64,000 bases of DNA from Zymoseptoria tritici IPO323 (GCF_000219625.1 NC_018214.1:2356001-2420000); one strand, 5' to 3'; numbered from the stretch's first letter, positions 21,720 to 33,749 are shown. The notes: generated by a model not told the origin, from the sequence alone. Numbers and translations are program-made.

Positions 21720-23650
21720 GCGCGATACTAGTAAATATAATAAAAGCACTAAAATATAAGTTAATATATCCGTATACTCTATAGTACCCTTCTATTATCC
21801 GTACCTATCGCTCCGTTTCTTAGCGTTCGCGGTAGCGACCGCCCTAGCTAGACTCGCGGCGCTTCTACTTTCCTACCTTAGTAGACGTATTAGTAAGGTC
21901 CTAGGTCGTATCGTCCTTACCGAAATCCTTTATATACGTATTCTAATCCCGAGGCTTATATACTCGACGAACTAGTAGCTCCGCCGTACGAGGCTTTACT
22001 ATACTTAACAGCGTACCTAAGCGGCTACTACGGCTACGGAACCTATCGAATATCCCTATTACTCTAGTCCGGGGTTCCGGTTCTATACTAGGATCTAGGC
22101 TAAAACCTAAGCCTAAGTCTATATCCGAGAAAATACTACCCTTTATCTTCTTACTAGGTGTCTTATCTACCTTCGAACTAGCTATCCTACCGTCCTTAAA
22201 GGGGGGACGGCTAGACGTCTAGATCCCCTTAGTATCCTTATCCGAGTCCTCCTATATAAACTCTAGCGATAGTTAGGAAGTCGTAGTAGTACGGCGACGA
22301 CGTCGGCGGCTTACTAGCTAATCGTCTACCTCTATCTCGTCCGCCTAGGGCTACTAGCTATTACTCTACGAGCGGGTAACGCGGCGCTAATTACGCGCGA
22401 AGTCTTTAGGCTCCCTCCTTAGTTCCTCTAGCTCCTCTTCTATCCTACTAGTTATCCTTCGAGGCGTCTTCTTCTTTAGACTCGTAGGCTTTACTCTTAG
22501 CCTCGAAATACCTAATCCTATCGACTAAGTATCTCTAGTATCGGACTTAGATAAGTTCCGGAGCTCTTAGTTACGTAGTATCGATCGATACTCCTCTACT
22601 CCGTCCTTTAATATACTCTTAATCCGTCTAATATATATAGTAGTATCGTCGTTCCGGCTAAAAGTAAAGGGAACGTTTAGTATACCTACTATATAGTTAG
22701 TTACCCGGATAGAGTTGTCTAAGGTAGGATAGGTAACGGAGTCTAGGATACTAGTACTATCGTCGAAGATCTCGCTAATACGTACTTACTAGGTAACTCT
22801 ATTTAGTAGTAACAACGGCTAAGGCTCTTCTCGCTTACTACCTTTACTTATACGCGATACGCGCTTCTTTACCGGGACTATACTAATACTATATAAGTAG
22901 TAACTACTATTAAGTAGGTAGTTCGTATAGGCGCCGCCGAAGAGGAGAGTTTTACCGTCTAGCGTAGGAAACGTAAAGTAGCTATTAACTAGGCCTTTTA
23001 CGTCTAAAGATAGTCCGTATTATATATAGCTACGTCGACCTTCCTCGTCGTCTAGCTCGCCTATTTTATTTATACCCTTTATAAAGCTAGCTAGAATAGC
23101 GCTAAGCTTCGTAGCGCTTCCCTATAGGTTAACGTCTATAGTACTACGTAGACGGTTCTTAATTTCCTACTAGCTAATAAGCCTCGCCTACCTTACTAAA
23201 GAATCTAGGATAGACTCTAGTTCGCTATAAGGGCGACTATTTATATAAGTCGATAGGATAAACTCTTTATATTTTTATACCGCCGCTCTATCCTCCTATA
23301 ATAGAACCTAGTAAAGCCCTTTAATAAACTCTATGATACTCTCCTTCGTATACTCGACTTACTTATAGCCGAACTAATTCTTCTATAGCTACTTTATAAT
23401 AGCCTCGTACTTATTCTAGCGTATTCCGGCTAGCGTATTACCCTAGCTCGCTAGGCGCTAGAGACCGTCGCGGATAATCTTCGCGCGTTTTCCCGGAGTC
23501 TCTAACATTTCGATAGTACTATAGTCTCGTTAGTCTTTAGACTATAGATCGCGGTAAATATTAGGAAGTTATAAGCTTATAATAGCTACTTCTAATAAGG
23601 TAGCGCGGTTATAAATAGTAGCCTACTTAACGTAAGCGGACGATAGCGGA
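21720..23650 (-). pseudogene. Decayed accessory ORF A, copy 1 of the island 2 element
   Basis: On the minus strand, reading through RIP-type stops, a protein trace includes a segment with FPTLDGKTLLFGGAYTNYLL near 22.9 kb and a K/R-rich, charged C-terminal part. The same protein is present as a diverged copy near 32.0-33.5 kb in the same orientation. The N-terminal part is helical and hydrophobic. I do not recognise the family. Dense stops make it non-functional. Confidence 0.5.
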
Positions 23651-24540
23651 TAATATAATAGATAGTATAGTAGATAATGTAGTAGATAATATAAGGAAGG
23701 TAGAAGGGGAAGGTAGAAGAGGAAGGAGGTTAATAAAGGATAGAGAAAGAAGATTAAGAAACGAGGTTAGTAGGGTTATAGATATACTTAGGGTGCCCTC
23801 TATATAGCTAGTATAATTACCGCCTTCGAGTCGGCTAGTTAGTACGTTAGCTAGCTCGTAAATTTACTACGCGGCCCCTCCTACGCGTATAATAGCGCGT
23901 AATAGGTTTGCTGTCGCGCCTTTTACGTAGGTGCTATATAAGTACGATATTACTTATTATCGTAGTTAGGTTATATAGTTTACTAGTCTTACTTTAGTAG
24001 TAAGATCTTAGCCGTAAAGTCGCTTATATAGCTTATTAGCCTTACTCCGGTAGTAAGGATTTAGTAGTAACTTTAGCTATTTTAGTTATACTAGGAATTA
24101 TAAGGTATACGGTATAGCTAGATCTAAGGTTTATACCGGTCTACGGTTCGGAGCTCGTCTTATAGCTCCTCCTATATTTACGAGCCTCGAGGCTATATTA
24201 GACTCCTTAGTCCGTATATATGTACTAGGCCCGCCTACTTTAGCGTAGGTATAATGTAACTAGATCTATTACTATTTCTTTTAGAAGTATAGTTGCTATA
24301 TATTAACTAACGCCCTTTAGCCGGGCGAAGACGACTACGCCGGAGCGCTAACCTAAATAGCTAAGAGCGATAAGTCCTATACTCCGGCGTTATAGTAGCT
24401 CGGATAATAAGTCTAATACGGATAAAGAAGCTACACTCCTATTTATAACACTACTAGGTTTACGTAACACCTAAGTAATATAAGGCGATAGCTATAGGAA
24501 TACTAAGGTTTAATTCGAAGAATATATCTAGTAACTTACT
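23651..24540. other. RIP-mutated spacer within the island 2 element
   Basis: Purine-rich simple sequence at about 23640-23780 (GATAATATAGTAGATAGTATAG, GGAAGGTAGAAG repeats) is followed by CA/TG-poor DNA with short repeated phrases such as CTTACTCCGGTAGTAAG. No coding trace was identified. Confidence 0.4.
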
Positions 24541-24726
24541 ATCGACCTATAGGGCTATCCTAACAATAGGTACGAACGGACCTTCTATTATAGGCTTATA
24601 GACTATTGCTAATTAGTATGTCGTATTAGAGCGACTACCGTTCGTAAAATCTAAGGCGTAATACGCTAAATAAATGCTAAGAAGCGGTCGCTAGTCCTAT
24701 AGGGCTATCCTAACGATAGGATAGTA
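24541..24726. repeat. Paired hairpin module B (two copies of AGGGCTATCCTAAC core, 150 bp apart)
   Basis: CCTATAGGGCTATCCTAACAATAGG near 24546 and CCTATAGGGCTATCCTAACGATAGG near 24696. The spacing and the internal GTAAAATCTAA match module A, placed about 3 kb away on the other side of ORF A copy 1, in direct orientation. This may be a pair of direct terminal or internal repeats of a sub-element. Confidence 0.65.
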
Positions 24727-24742
24727 GTATAGTAGCTACGTA

Positions 24743-25521
24743 TTGTTTGTTTGTTTGTTTGTTTGTTCCATTTACGTCCTTTCGGAGTCCAAGACTATGT
24801 AGGACGGCTTCGCTATAAAGGCAAAGTAGTAGATCTAGTTATAATCAGATTTTTCGGTATTCTTTAACCTTAGGGGAGACCCCGTGCCTAAGGCAATGCT
24901 AAAGGACTTTAAACAAATGCGAGACAAAGGAAATTAAACGAGTGTTGCAGCCTAAGGCTGTAGAATTTTCGCGCCAAGCTTTTGTAGAATTTTTAGCGGA
25001 TCCTTCCGCTTCGTATATACGCTGCGAATTCGAAAGAGATGTAGCGCAAGGCGATATAGCGCAAAGGCGCAAAAAGCAGCTGTCCAACTCGCTGCCTTCT
25101 CTTGTCCTTAATATGCCTTTGTAGAACTATATGCCGCCTTCTAGCGCATATAGCTACGTAGGTTAATCGCAGAGTTGTAGATTCCACCGAGTTCTAGCTC
25201 TTTAAAGTGCATGTATGCTTCCTTCGAGGGCGACGAAGTCTCTAGAGAAGGGACATGCGATTTCGATTCGGATTTCGAGGAGGTGCGCGTATAGGGCAGA
25301 GTGGACTGCTTCTTTCTTCTTCTCGTTCGTAGCGTAGAGGGCTATTCGTTCGAATCGTGCTGTTGTTCTGTTGTAGCTCGTGTTTCGAGGCGGATTTCGA
25401 GAAGGATTTCGGGCGGATTCGAGAGGTTTTCGAGGAGGTTTCTTCTAGACTGTCTTAGTTTCCCTTCTAAGGAAGGTACTTACGACGGCCACCGCGTGAA
25501 GGTGCAGTCTGTTCGGCCGTC
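24743..25521 (-). mobile_element. 5'-truncated LINE copy with 13-bp target duplication
   Basis: The minus-strand 3' tail is the (TTTG)n run at about 24743-24767. The next sequence (TTCCATTTACGTCCT, CTATGTAGGACGGC, CTTTAACCTTAGG, GTGCCTA) matches the reverse complement of the 3' end of the full-length LINE at 44040-44215. It is flanked by TAGTAGCTACGTA on both sides (24730-24742 and 25522-25534). At 779 bp it carries only the 3' untranslated part and the C-terminal end of ORF2. It has kept many CA/TG dinucleotides, so it escaped strong RIP or arrived late. Remnant frames (for example 25301-25576) are not genes. Confidence 0.85.
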
Positions 25522-25655
25522 TAGTAGCTACGTAGGTAATAAAGTAAAACGCGAATCTAAAATAGTAGTAGTATAGGCGCTATAAATTAAGTAAGCTCCG
25601 GTGTCTTAGTATAGCTATCTAACTACCTCTTACGGCGGCGATTACTCTTATCTAC

Positions 25656-25930
25656 TATAAGGGTCTAAACCGAAGTTACGTACAAAGGTCTAGATCCGAA
25701 TATATAAAATTCTAAAGCTACCGAAAAGAAGATCTATCTAGAACAACGGAACGTCGAGTATAAGCTATATATACGCGTAGCGTCGCTTAGCGTATACGTA
25801 GCCTTCTAGTCGGCCGAAAGGAAGCTTGTTCCCGATTCGGCCTAGTGGATTTCTGAACCGGCGTTTGTCCGTTAGGCGTTGGCCTAGGCATCGGTACAGC
25901 CGATGTAGCCTTAGGCACTAGCCTCTAATA
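25656..25930 (-). repeat. 3' LTR of the chromovirus
   Basis: 275 bp, starting TATAAGGGTCTAAACC and ending GCCTCTAATA on the plus strand. It differs from the other LTR only by transitions where I compared them (for example CGAAG/CAAAG, TTACGTAC/TTACATAC, GTCTAG/GTCCAG), as expected from RIP. On the sense strand it should begin TG; here the TG has become TA. Confidence 0.9.
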
Positions 25931-25933
25931 ATA

Positions 25934-25962
25934 CCCCCCCCCCCCCCCCCCCCCCCCCCCCC
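25934..25962 (-). other. Polypurine tract (29-nt G run on the sense strand)
   Basis: A run of 29 C on the plus strand lies 3 nt from the 3' LTR, with more G-rich sense sequence just before it (GGGGGTAGGGATAG). This is where plus-strand DNA synthesis of an LTR element is primed. The pure G run is unusually long and may have grown by slippage or be of uncertain length in the assembly. Confidence 0.7.
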
Positions 25963-26689
25963 TATCCCTACCCCCAATCGCAAAACCGGTATAACTATTA
26001 AATTCGCCTTAAAATTCTACCCTATCCCTAGAAATCTAGCTCCGTTACCTCCTAACCTACTAATCTTATACTCCGTAGCTTATAAAAAGCCGGAGGTAAA
26101 GGGTCCATTCTACTTAGCTATTTAACCTCCGGGAAATTGTTAGGTATATATTTTTTAGGAATCTACATATGCTTAGATTTATACGTTCTTAAGACGCCTT
26201 ATACAACCTACTAGTCGACAACGTCTAGGCCGATAACGAAGCGGCTAATAGACATAGTAGCCTAACGGCTAGCTATTTAGGGTACGTATAGAAGTAGTTC
26301 GGCTAACCCTATGTCGCAAGTAGGGTTGTACTCTATATGTTACTATATGCGCTATTACGTTATGTAGGTCCTCTATTCTATAATGCTCCTCTTAAACTTA
26401 TAGGTTTTACCCGGTCGGGAAGTCGTAGACTTCTAAGTGCTTCGTTATATAGTCGATATAGTTTACTATAAGTTTAAGAGGGGGAAGACTTAAATCTTTT
26501 GCGAGATTCTTATCTTTTGTCGAAGGAAGAGGGTCGAGTCTAGTACACCGAGCGCGGTGTCGTAGTTTTATATCGTACGATAGATAAACAGGTATCTAGT
26601 AGTCGTATCTAGTATCCGGTAAAGGTAAGGGCCCGTAATAAAGAACCGGACTAAGGAGTCTAACGTCGCCTAGTTTAAGGTTATGTAGG

Positions 26690-29600
26690 ACCGTCTGCCG
26701 TATTCGCGTCGCCGTAGAGTATTTCGAAACGCTCGAGGGCTACTATATCCTTAAACTCGCGTAAAGGCTCCTAAGTAGGTCGGTCGTAACCTACCTACTT
26801 AATAAGAGCCTCTCGGTAATAGCCGCGGCCGACGCGCCTCGTACGACAGCGAAGAAGCGCCTCTATACCGTATTCCTCGTCTCCCGCATCGTTAAGAATC
26901 GCGGCGGGCTACGAATCCGTAACGATCTAGGACGGAAGCGCATCGTTATATACTAAGCGTAAGAGCGACGTATAAAACCTCGGATAAATACCGCGAGGAA
27001 CATCGAGCTCGACGAAGTAGGGTATACTCTTAAAAGTACGAACAACCGTATACTTCGCGTAAATCTAGTCGAGCTTCTTCGTAGGCCGGTCTGTCTTAAT
27101 ATTCCGAAGTAAGAGCCAGACCTTGTCCCCGACCTTATACTTAGTAGCGACGTTCCGGGACCGGTTCGTATAGTACTCCTACTACTACTAGGCTACGGCT
27201 ATCGCTAAAGCGGCGAATTCGCGAGCCTATTGTAGCTTAGTAACGATATGCGTACCTTCCTCGCGAGGGTTCCGAGGCGACTCGATAGTGTCGGAAATAG
27301 TCTCGATTGTACGCGGGTAATACCCGTATATAAGGAAGAAGGGAGAGACCTACGTTGTAGAGGGTACGCGCGAATCTAAGGCGATCTATACGAGCGAGAG
27401 CTACTTGCCCTAATCGCCCTAATTATAGCTAACGAATGCCTGTAAGTAGGTCTCGACTTCCTAGTTTCGTCGTTCGGTAGAACTGTCGGTCTCTAGGTAG
27501 TACGTAGTAGATAGTCGCCGAACGATACCTAACCGCTCGTATACTTCTTTCTAGAGGGCGTTAACGAATTAAACACCTCGATCTAACGTAATACCGGTAG
27601 GTAGCTAGTATATGCTAACGTAGCGTTCGATAAGGAGCTCTACGACGCCCTTAGCGTCGAATTGGCCAGGAGGGACTCGTAAGAGTATAGTGCCTTTCCC
27701 GAGGCGATCCGTAATAATAAGGAGGGTAGTAGCGCCGTCCTCCTTGTTAGGCGCTAGGTCTATAACAAAGTCTATCGATATCTCTGTCTAAATACGCTCC
27801 GGGATCGGTAAGGGACGTAATAGCCCGCGTCGCTTCTCTCTCTAGATAGTAGTCTATCTATACGTAGTATAGTTTCGTACGAACTTACGTACTTCGGCGT
27901 TTATTCCTAGCTAGAAGAACTATCGAGATAGAAAGTCGATAGTAGTATCGCGTCCGGTATATCTACCGAGGACCGAGTTATACGTCGTTTAGATAACCCT
28001 TATCGTTAGCGGTTCGAAGAGAGGTAGCTAGATCCGTTCTCGAAAGCGAAGTAGGCCGTCCCGTATATCGCATTCCCCGATAGAGAGCTTAAGGTTAAGA
28101 TCTATAGGGAACGCCCGTTAACCTTATTCGACGGCCTCGAGTGCGCGTAAGTAACTATTTCCGTATAGTAGCGAAAAAGCGTCTGTCTAAAGCTACGATA
28201 ACTCGGTATCGTCCGGGAAGGGAGAAGTAGGCGTAGATAGCTCGGTAGGGAAGGTCTTTAGGCTAGAGTCGAGTAAGATTCCCTCTCGACTACGTAGCCT
28301 ATCGTCGGATTCGTCTCGCGGTATATCCTACTCCCGTCGAGATAACGTATCCGGGACGGTAGCTTATTTTCTAGGGCGATAAACTAACAACATACGGAAG
28401 GGCGCGAGGAACTCGCTCTATCGGATTTAGCGTTCGTTAAGAGACTTCTTAATAAAGAAAGGCTCGAGGTTCTTATAATCCGTAAGGACCTCGAATTCGT
28501 ACTTTAGTCCGCGTAGTTCCGAATTCTATTCCTTTAAACACTTAACGATAGCTAAGAGTTCTTTGTCGTAGATGTCGTAGTTAATCTTAGCAATAGCGTA
28601 TCGCTGCGAGAAGAATGCTACTAGTCGCTAAGTCTATAGTGCCGTATCGAATTAATATAGTACACCGCCTATCGCCTAGCCCGAAGAGTCGGGCTCGACT
28701 CGCGTCTTCTTATCCGGGTCGTAGCTCGCTAGGATAGGTCCGTAGATAAAAGCGTCCTTAATATCCTCGAAGGCCTTGTCCTATTCGTCTCCCTAACGAA
28801 AGCCTATTATCTTCTTCGCAAGATCGGTAAGAGGGCGAACGAGATCGCTATACTTACGGATAAACATCCTATAGTAATTAGCAAACCCGAGGAACAAGCG
28901 GACTCCGCGAACAGTTAGGGGTCTATCCTAGTCCCGGATAGCCTATACCTTCGCGGGGTCTATTCGTACGCCGATACCTACTTCGACGATATATCCTAGG
29001 TACTTTGTAGTACGAGTCTCGAACTCGCACTTCGATATATCTAGGACAAGCTTGCTATCCTCGATACGTTATAAAACCTACGTTACCTTCTCCCGGTAGT
29101 CGGTAAGGGTACCGGAAGAGAAGATAAAGATATCGTCGATATAGGCTATATAAAAGTTGTCGAGTAAGTCGCGTAGGATCTAGTTTAGATACTATTAGAA
29201 GGTAGCCGGCGCGCTAGTAAGACTAAAGGAGCAAACGTTCTACTCGAACAAGCCGTAGCGGGTACGGAAAGTAGTCTTCTATTCCTCGCCTTTAGTAATA
29301 CGGATCTAATAAAATACGGTAGAAACGTCGAGCTTCGTAAGCTACTTAGCTTTACTAAGAGACGTAAGCGTCTCTCGGATAAGCGGGAGGGGAAAACGGT
29401 CCTTTAGAGTAATAGCGTTTAGGCTACGGTAGTCGACATAGAAACGAAGGCCGCTGCCGGGTTTCTTAGCGAAAAGAACTGGCGTAGCGGTAGGGGACTT
29501 ACTATACTAAATATAGCCCTTCTCGAGGAGCGAGTATAGTTCCTTCTAGAGGACTAAGAGCTCGTCCCGGGTTATATTATAGAGAGGGCCCTAGGGAGGT

Positions 29601-30260
29601 TCGCTAGGTTTCCCGTTACTATTAGTAGTAAGTAGGATCTTATAGTTAAATCCGGGTCGATACGGCGGTAACTACTCTCCTTCCCGGATAAAGGTACGTA
29701 TCCGGGGGCGGTAGTGTTCGGGAAGCTTCTCGATAATGTCCTTACGAGTAAGGGCTTTCTTTATATATAACGCCTTCTCGATGTCTTCGAGAGAGGCGGT
29801 AAAGATAGTAATATCTCGTTTCCGAGATAACCGAGCGAGGTATCTAAAGGCAGCTTTACTAACAGCCTTAGCCTTCGTAGAACCTACTGGCCGTATCTTG
29901 TAAGGTATCGAAAAACCGTCGAGAAGGAACTCGAGATAGTTCGTCAACTCGATAACTTATACACTCTCGTAAAAGAGATAGGGCCTTCCGAGAATAAGAT
30001 CCTCTTATAAGTCGGGTATAGCGTAAATAAACGCTGTAGACTTATGCCTACCGATATTAAGAGAGAACTTAGTAACAAAAGAGATTCCCTTCTTCTACAA
30101 GGGGGATCCTTACGCGCTAATAACCTTTCGTCTCGGAATAGGAATCTATAGGAGCCGGAGTCTCTTAGCTAACTGTTCGTTTATTAGATAATACGATTAG
30201 CTACCGTTGTCGATAAGAGAGAATCGAAGTACGTCGTTGTTAATAATAGCGGAAGTATAG
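26690..30260 (-). pseudogene. pol: Decayed pol: protease, reverse transcriptase, RNase H, integrase, chromodomain
   Basis: Read on the minus strand through RIP stops. Protease near 30230-30170 (LIDNGS, then LINEQLAKRLRL). A short open piece at 29947-29672 links it to RT. RT at about 29560-28950 shows [25 protein letters not shown] and AYIDDIFIFS (the YxDD box). RNase H at about 28700-28450 shows AFFSQRYA and NYDIYDKELLAIV. Integrase core at about 27900-27540 has IDFVIDL, ITDRLGKGTILLRVPPGQFD and LDRGVQFV. A chromodomain-like KWVGYDRPTWEP (Trp inferred from RIP-converted codons) lies near 26800-26720. No intact ORF longer than about 90 codons remains. Confidence 0.88.
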
Positions 30261-30399
30261 AAAAGAGATCGTTCTATTTTTGTATCTCGAAAGATATTCT
30301 AATCTACTTCTACTTATATCTAACTCTACCTCTATAGACGACTTATCGTAGAGGCTACTCGTTTTCCGATACCGAGTTGTTATCTTCTTCTAGAAAGAC

Positions 30400-31640
30400 T
30401 TCCTGTATCTCGCGCTTAGCCTTACTAACCGTAGCTTATATAGCGTTCGGGTTTCGGGCGGTAAGATAGGTATAGTCGGCGATAAGGTACCCTTTTATCC
30501 CGCAACGTAGACAAAGGCCTTATTCCTTTCGAGCCTATATTGTTTCTCTTGTAACCTACTTTGCTCTCTTCTTATTACTTAACTCGACTCGGTTAGATCG
30601 AGTCGGTTCCTAATCTATTTCGTCTTTCGATTCTCGCGGTAGGGTCGCCCGTAACCCTATCGATAGTAGGGTCGCCCGTAACCCTATCGATAGTAGGGTC
30701 GCCCGGGGAGCAGAGGGTCTAGATATGTTCGACCGAAAACGAAGGTTTACAAGCAATCCGCCGATAGTAAGAAGGTTTCTCGTAAAGGTTAAGTACTTGT
30801 CCGGCGGGTTTAAGGTAAACGGGAGTAATGCCTTACGTATCTCTTCGTTAAGAGAGTTCTCGAGAAGGGTAATCCGAATACCTTCGAGCTTCGGGTCCGA
30901 TTCCGTGCCCGGCGAGAGGGTCTTAGCTATTCCCGTATTAGCAAGAACTACCTCGAATCGAGGTAGGTAGGTCGCGATAGGTTCGTTATCGCGCTATTAT
31001 ATCCTCGAGAGGGTTTGTAGCGCTCGTCGTTACTAGTTTATATCGCCGTAGATACTATTTAGGTACTCGAGGAAATCGTTCGCGTTACCTTACCTAAGTC
31101 GGAGAGCGTTCTTAATAGTTATTCTTACTATTCTCGCCGCACTCTCTTCGAGCCTACTTATTAAGTAGAGGAATTAGTCGAAGTCCCTACCGATAGCTAC
31201 TTTGTCGATAGCGAGCTTCGATAGGGCAGCGAGGTGCTAGTCTTCCTATTCTAATCTTTTGCCGCTAAAGGTCCGTAGCGTCGGGAGACGCTCTTTTAGG
31301 CGTCTCGGTATATAGTCGTCGTTCGTATTTATATCCGTCGTTATTATTTCGATTATTTCCAGGGCGAGTATAGAGCTACTTGCTTCCGGCGTCCGTTATA
31401 CCGGTCGTTTTCCGGCTCGTTCGAGACGTATCTCGAGTTTACGTTATACTACCTCAAGTTCGCGCCGTACTATCTCAAGTTCGCGTTATACGAGCTCGTT
31501 AGCTTGATGTCGTTCGTTATATATAGCTTCGGTCTCTACGATAGCAGCGCGATATTCGTTTCGAATCCGCTCTATCTCTACGGCGAGCTACGCCTAAAGT
31601 TTAGGCGGTATTTCTGTCAAGGAATCTATTCGATAACGAG
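30400..31640 (-). pseudogene. gag: Decayed gag of the chromovirus
   Basis: Minus-strand trace directly inside the 5' LTR. Near 30530-30470 it reads as a CCHC zinc knuckle (C-x2-C-x4-H-x4-C, with His and last Cys inferred from RIP-converted TAT/TAC). The upstream part is charged and helical, as in gag. The plus-strand frames at 30725-30970 and 31504-31710 are shadows. Confidence 0.65.
30641..30707. repeat. 27-bp tandem repeat in gag region, 2.5 copies
   Basis: AGGGTCGCCCGTAACCCTATCGATAGT repeats at 30641 and 30668 with a partial third copy at 30695. The 27-bp period is nine codons, so it keeps the gag frame and would encode a short peptide repeat near the zinc knuckle. Confidence 0.85.
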
Positions 31641-31650
31641 CTTTAGAAAA

Positions 31651-31925
31651 TATAAGGGTCTAAACCAAAGTTACATACAAAGGTCCAGATCCGAATGTAT
31701 AAAATTCTAAAGCTACTAAAAAGAAGATCTATCTAGAACAACGGAACGTCGAGTATAAGCTATATATACGCGTAGCGTCGCTTAGCGCATACGTAGCCTT
31801 CTAGTCGGCCGAAAGGAAGCTTGTTCCCGATTCGGCCTAGTAGATTTCTAAACCGGCGTTCGTCCGTTAGGCGTTAGCCTAGGCATCGGCACAGCTAATG
31901 TAGCCTTAGGCACTAGCCTCTAACA
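31651..31925 (-). repeat. 5' LTR of the chromovirus
   Basis: 275 bp, TATAAGGGTCTAAACC to GCCTCTAACA on the plus strand. The sense-strand TG start is kept here (TGTTAGAGGC). It has more CA/TG than the partner LTR, so this copy is less mutated. Confidence 0.9.
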
Positions 31926-31930
31926 TCTAC

Positions 31931-33650
31931 CTTATTACTTCTAGTAGGCCTTATAGTACCTATAGGTACGGATTCTATAGTAACGTCTCGGTCCCCTCCG
32001 GCGTCGACTATCTCCTCGTCTAAAAGTTGTCGCGGCTTATAGACCCTCCGCCTAGGCGGCTACGAGGCGCGAAGCTAAGAAGGCTAGGTTACTATACGAC
32101 TCTTATTACGACTACTTATTAAGCTACTAAAGAGGTTACTTATTACTAAAGCTTATTTCTTCGCTAGCGTAGGCTCTAGCTTAGGGCTACTAAATAGAGC
32201 GGTAAGTACTAGTTTCTTCCTTCTAGATTTCCGTACCGAAGAGACGACTAGATTGTCTTTATCTTCGACGTCTATTTCTCCGAAGCTACTAGGCAAATTC
32301 TTTCGATCCGTATAGCGTACGGAACGGTCCTCGTCGACCGGAACCCTCCTACCTTAACTTAGTCGCTCTAATCTCGTACTCCTATACTACTTACGCTCTC
32401 GGGCCTTAGCCTTCGGTATACTAAATACTAGTATAGAGTCGTTAGATACGGGTAAGAATACCTGTATCTCCTTAGCCGCGGCTACCTTAGTTTAGTCTCG
32501 AGCTATAGCGGCATTCCTAATAGTAGTCCGATATACTTCGGTAGTCTTAGCCGCTACGCTTTCTATCCGACTAACGTAAGCCTCTATAGTATCGTACTAG
32601 CTAAAGATAAAGGGAATATTAAGTATACTAACTATATAGTCTTCTTATAGGATAGAGTCGTTCGAAGTAGGATAGCTAATAGTATCTAGGATACTATCTC
32701 TATCGAAGATGTCCGTAATATTAACTTCGGCTATAACGCGTCTAAGTAATACTAATAGCGGATCGTTACGCCGTCTAGTCGACGTATTAGCCGTATTTTT
32801 AGATACTAGCCTATCGTAACCTCGCGTTAACTTCCTCCTACTAATACTATATCCCTTCTCGTTGCCGTCTAGTAGGTAGTTAGTATACGCGCCTAACTAG
32901 AGCTTAGACAAACTATCCGGCGCCGGGAATGTATAGTAGCCTTTAACGAAGCCTTTCGAGTTATTATATATACCGTATTAGTTATAGCCGCGTTAACTAT
33001 CCTTCTCCTCTAGCTCGCCTATACGCTCGGCACCTACTATAAAGCTAGCTAGGATCGTAGAAAGCGGAGTAGTACTTATATACGGGTAGAAATCGTTACG
33101 GCCGCGTATACGCGTAGCGATCTTAGCCTAGGGAATAAGCTTCGCCTAGTTAGCTCGGCTATCGAGGAGAAGTATAAGTTCGGTATACGGTCTACTAGAG
33201 GCGTATAACCTAGGTATAAGTCTCTTAAGTAGATCTAGTATAGTACTATCCTCCTATATAAGGACGCTATAAAGCTTAACGATAAACGCTATTACCTCGA
33301 GCTCTAATATCCGTATTTTTAGCTAACCGAACTAGTTCGCTTATATCTAGATATATGCCGCGTTATACTACTCTTAATTAGTACCTAGTAGGGCTTCGCT
33401 AAAGTCGGCTAGTCGCTAGAGACTCGCGAGTCTTCTACCGCTCGTAGGAGTACTTATATTAAGCTAGTATTCGAGCTCGCGTACGTTCGCGAAGGTAAGT
33501 AATAGAAGAGATAATTAATTAGTAGATAAAGTAGATAAGAGAGTAGATAAGGAAGTAGATAATAAAGTAGAGTCGAGATGTTATTAGTAGATAGAAGAGT
33601 TCCGAGTAATAATATCGATAGGGCGGTAGATATACTAGGAGGTACCTATA
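31931..33650 (-). pseudogene. Decayed accessory ORF A, copy 2 of the island 2 element
   Basis: Continuation of the host element after the chromovirus. The minus-strand trace matches copy 1 at 22-23.6 kb, for example GAYTNYLLDGNEKG here versus GAYTNYLLNSS there. The nucleotide phrase around 32590-32720 (AAAGATAAAGGGAATATTAAGTATACTAAC) parallels 22660-22790. The two copies are clearly diverged, so they are an old duplication or two related elements. Function unknown. Confidence 0.5.
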
Positions 33651-33749
33651 TAGTTAACATAATTAATACCTATAAATTTCGGTAAATTAGCTAACTATTA
33701 GGCGCATAATAGCGCCCTACTACGCCCGGTTTACTCCCGTATAGTACGT

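Larger units (their letters stand above)
25656..31925 (-). mobile_element. Ty3/gypsy chromovirus LTR retrotransposon, RIP-inactivated
   Basis: Two direct 275-bp repeats bound a 5.7-kb interior, and the 5-bp TCTAC occurs at both outer borders (25651-25655 and 31926-31930), so the insertion is complete. Coding sense is minus: the order from 31.6 kb down is gag with a CCHC knuckle, protease, reverse transcriptase, RNase H, integrase and chromodomain, as in chromoviruses. A 29-nt C run (G on the sense strand) sits at the expected polypurine-tract position beside the downstream LTR. In-frame TAG/TAA from RIP break all ORFs. It was inserted into the core of the large TIR element. It is a fungal transposable element, not an infectious virus. 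Confidence 0.93.

Noticed and set aside
25301..25576. 91-codon plus-strand frame as a host gene
   Set aside because: It spans the truncated LINE border and its target duplication; no protein features.
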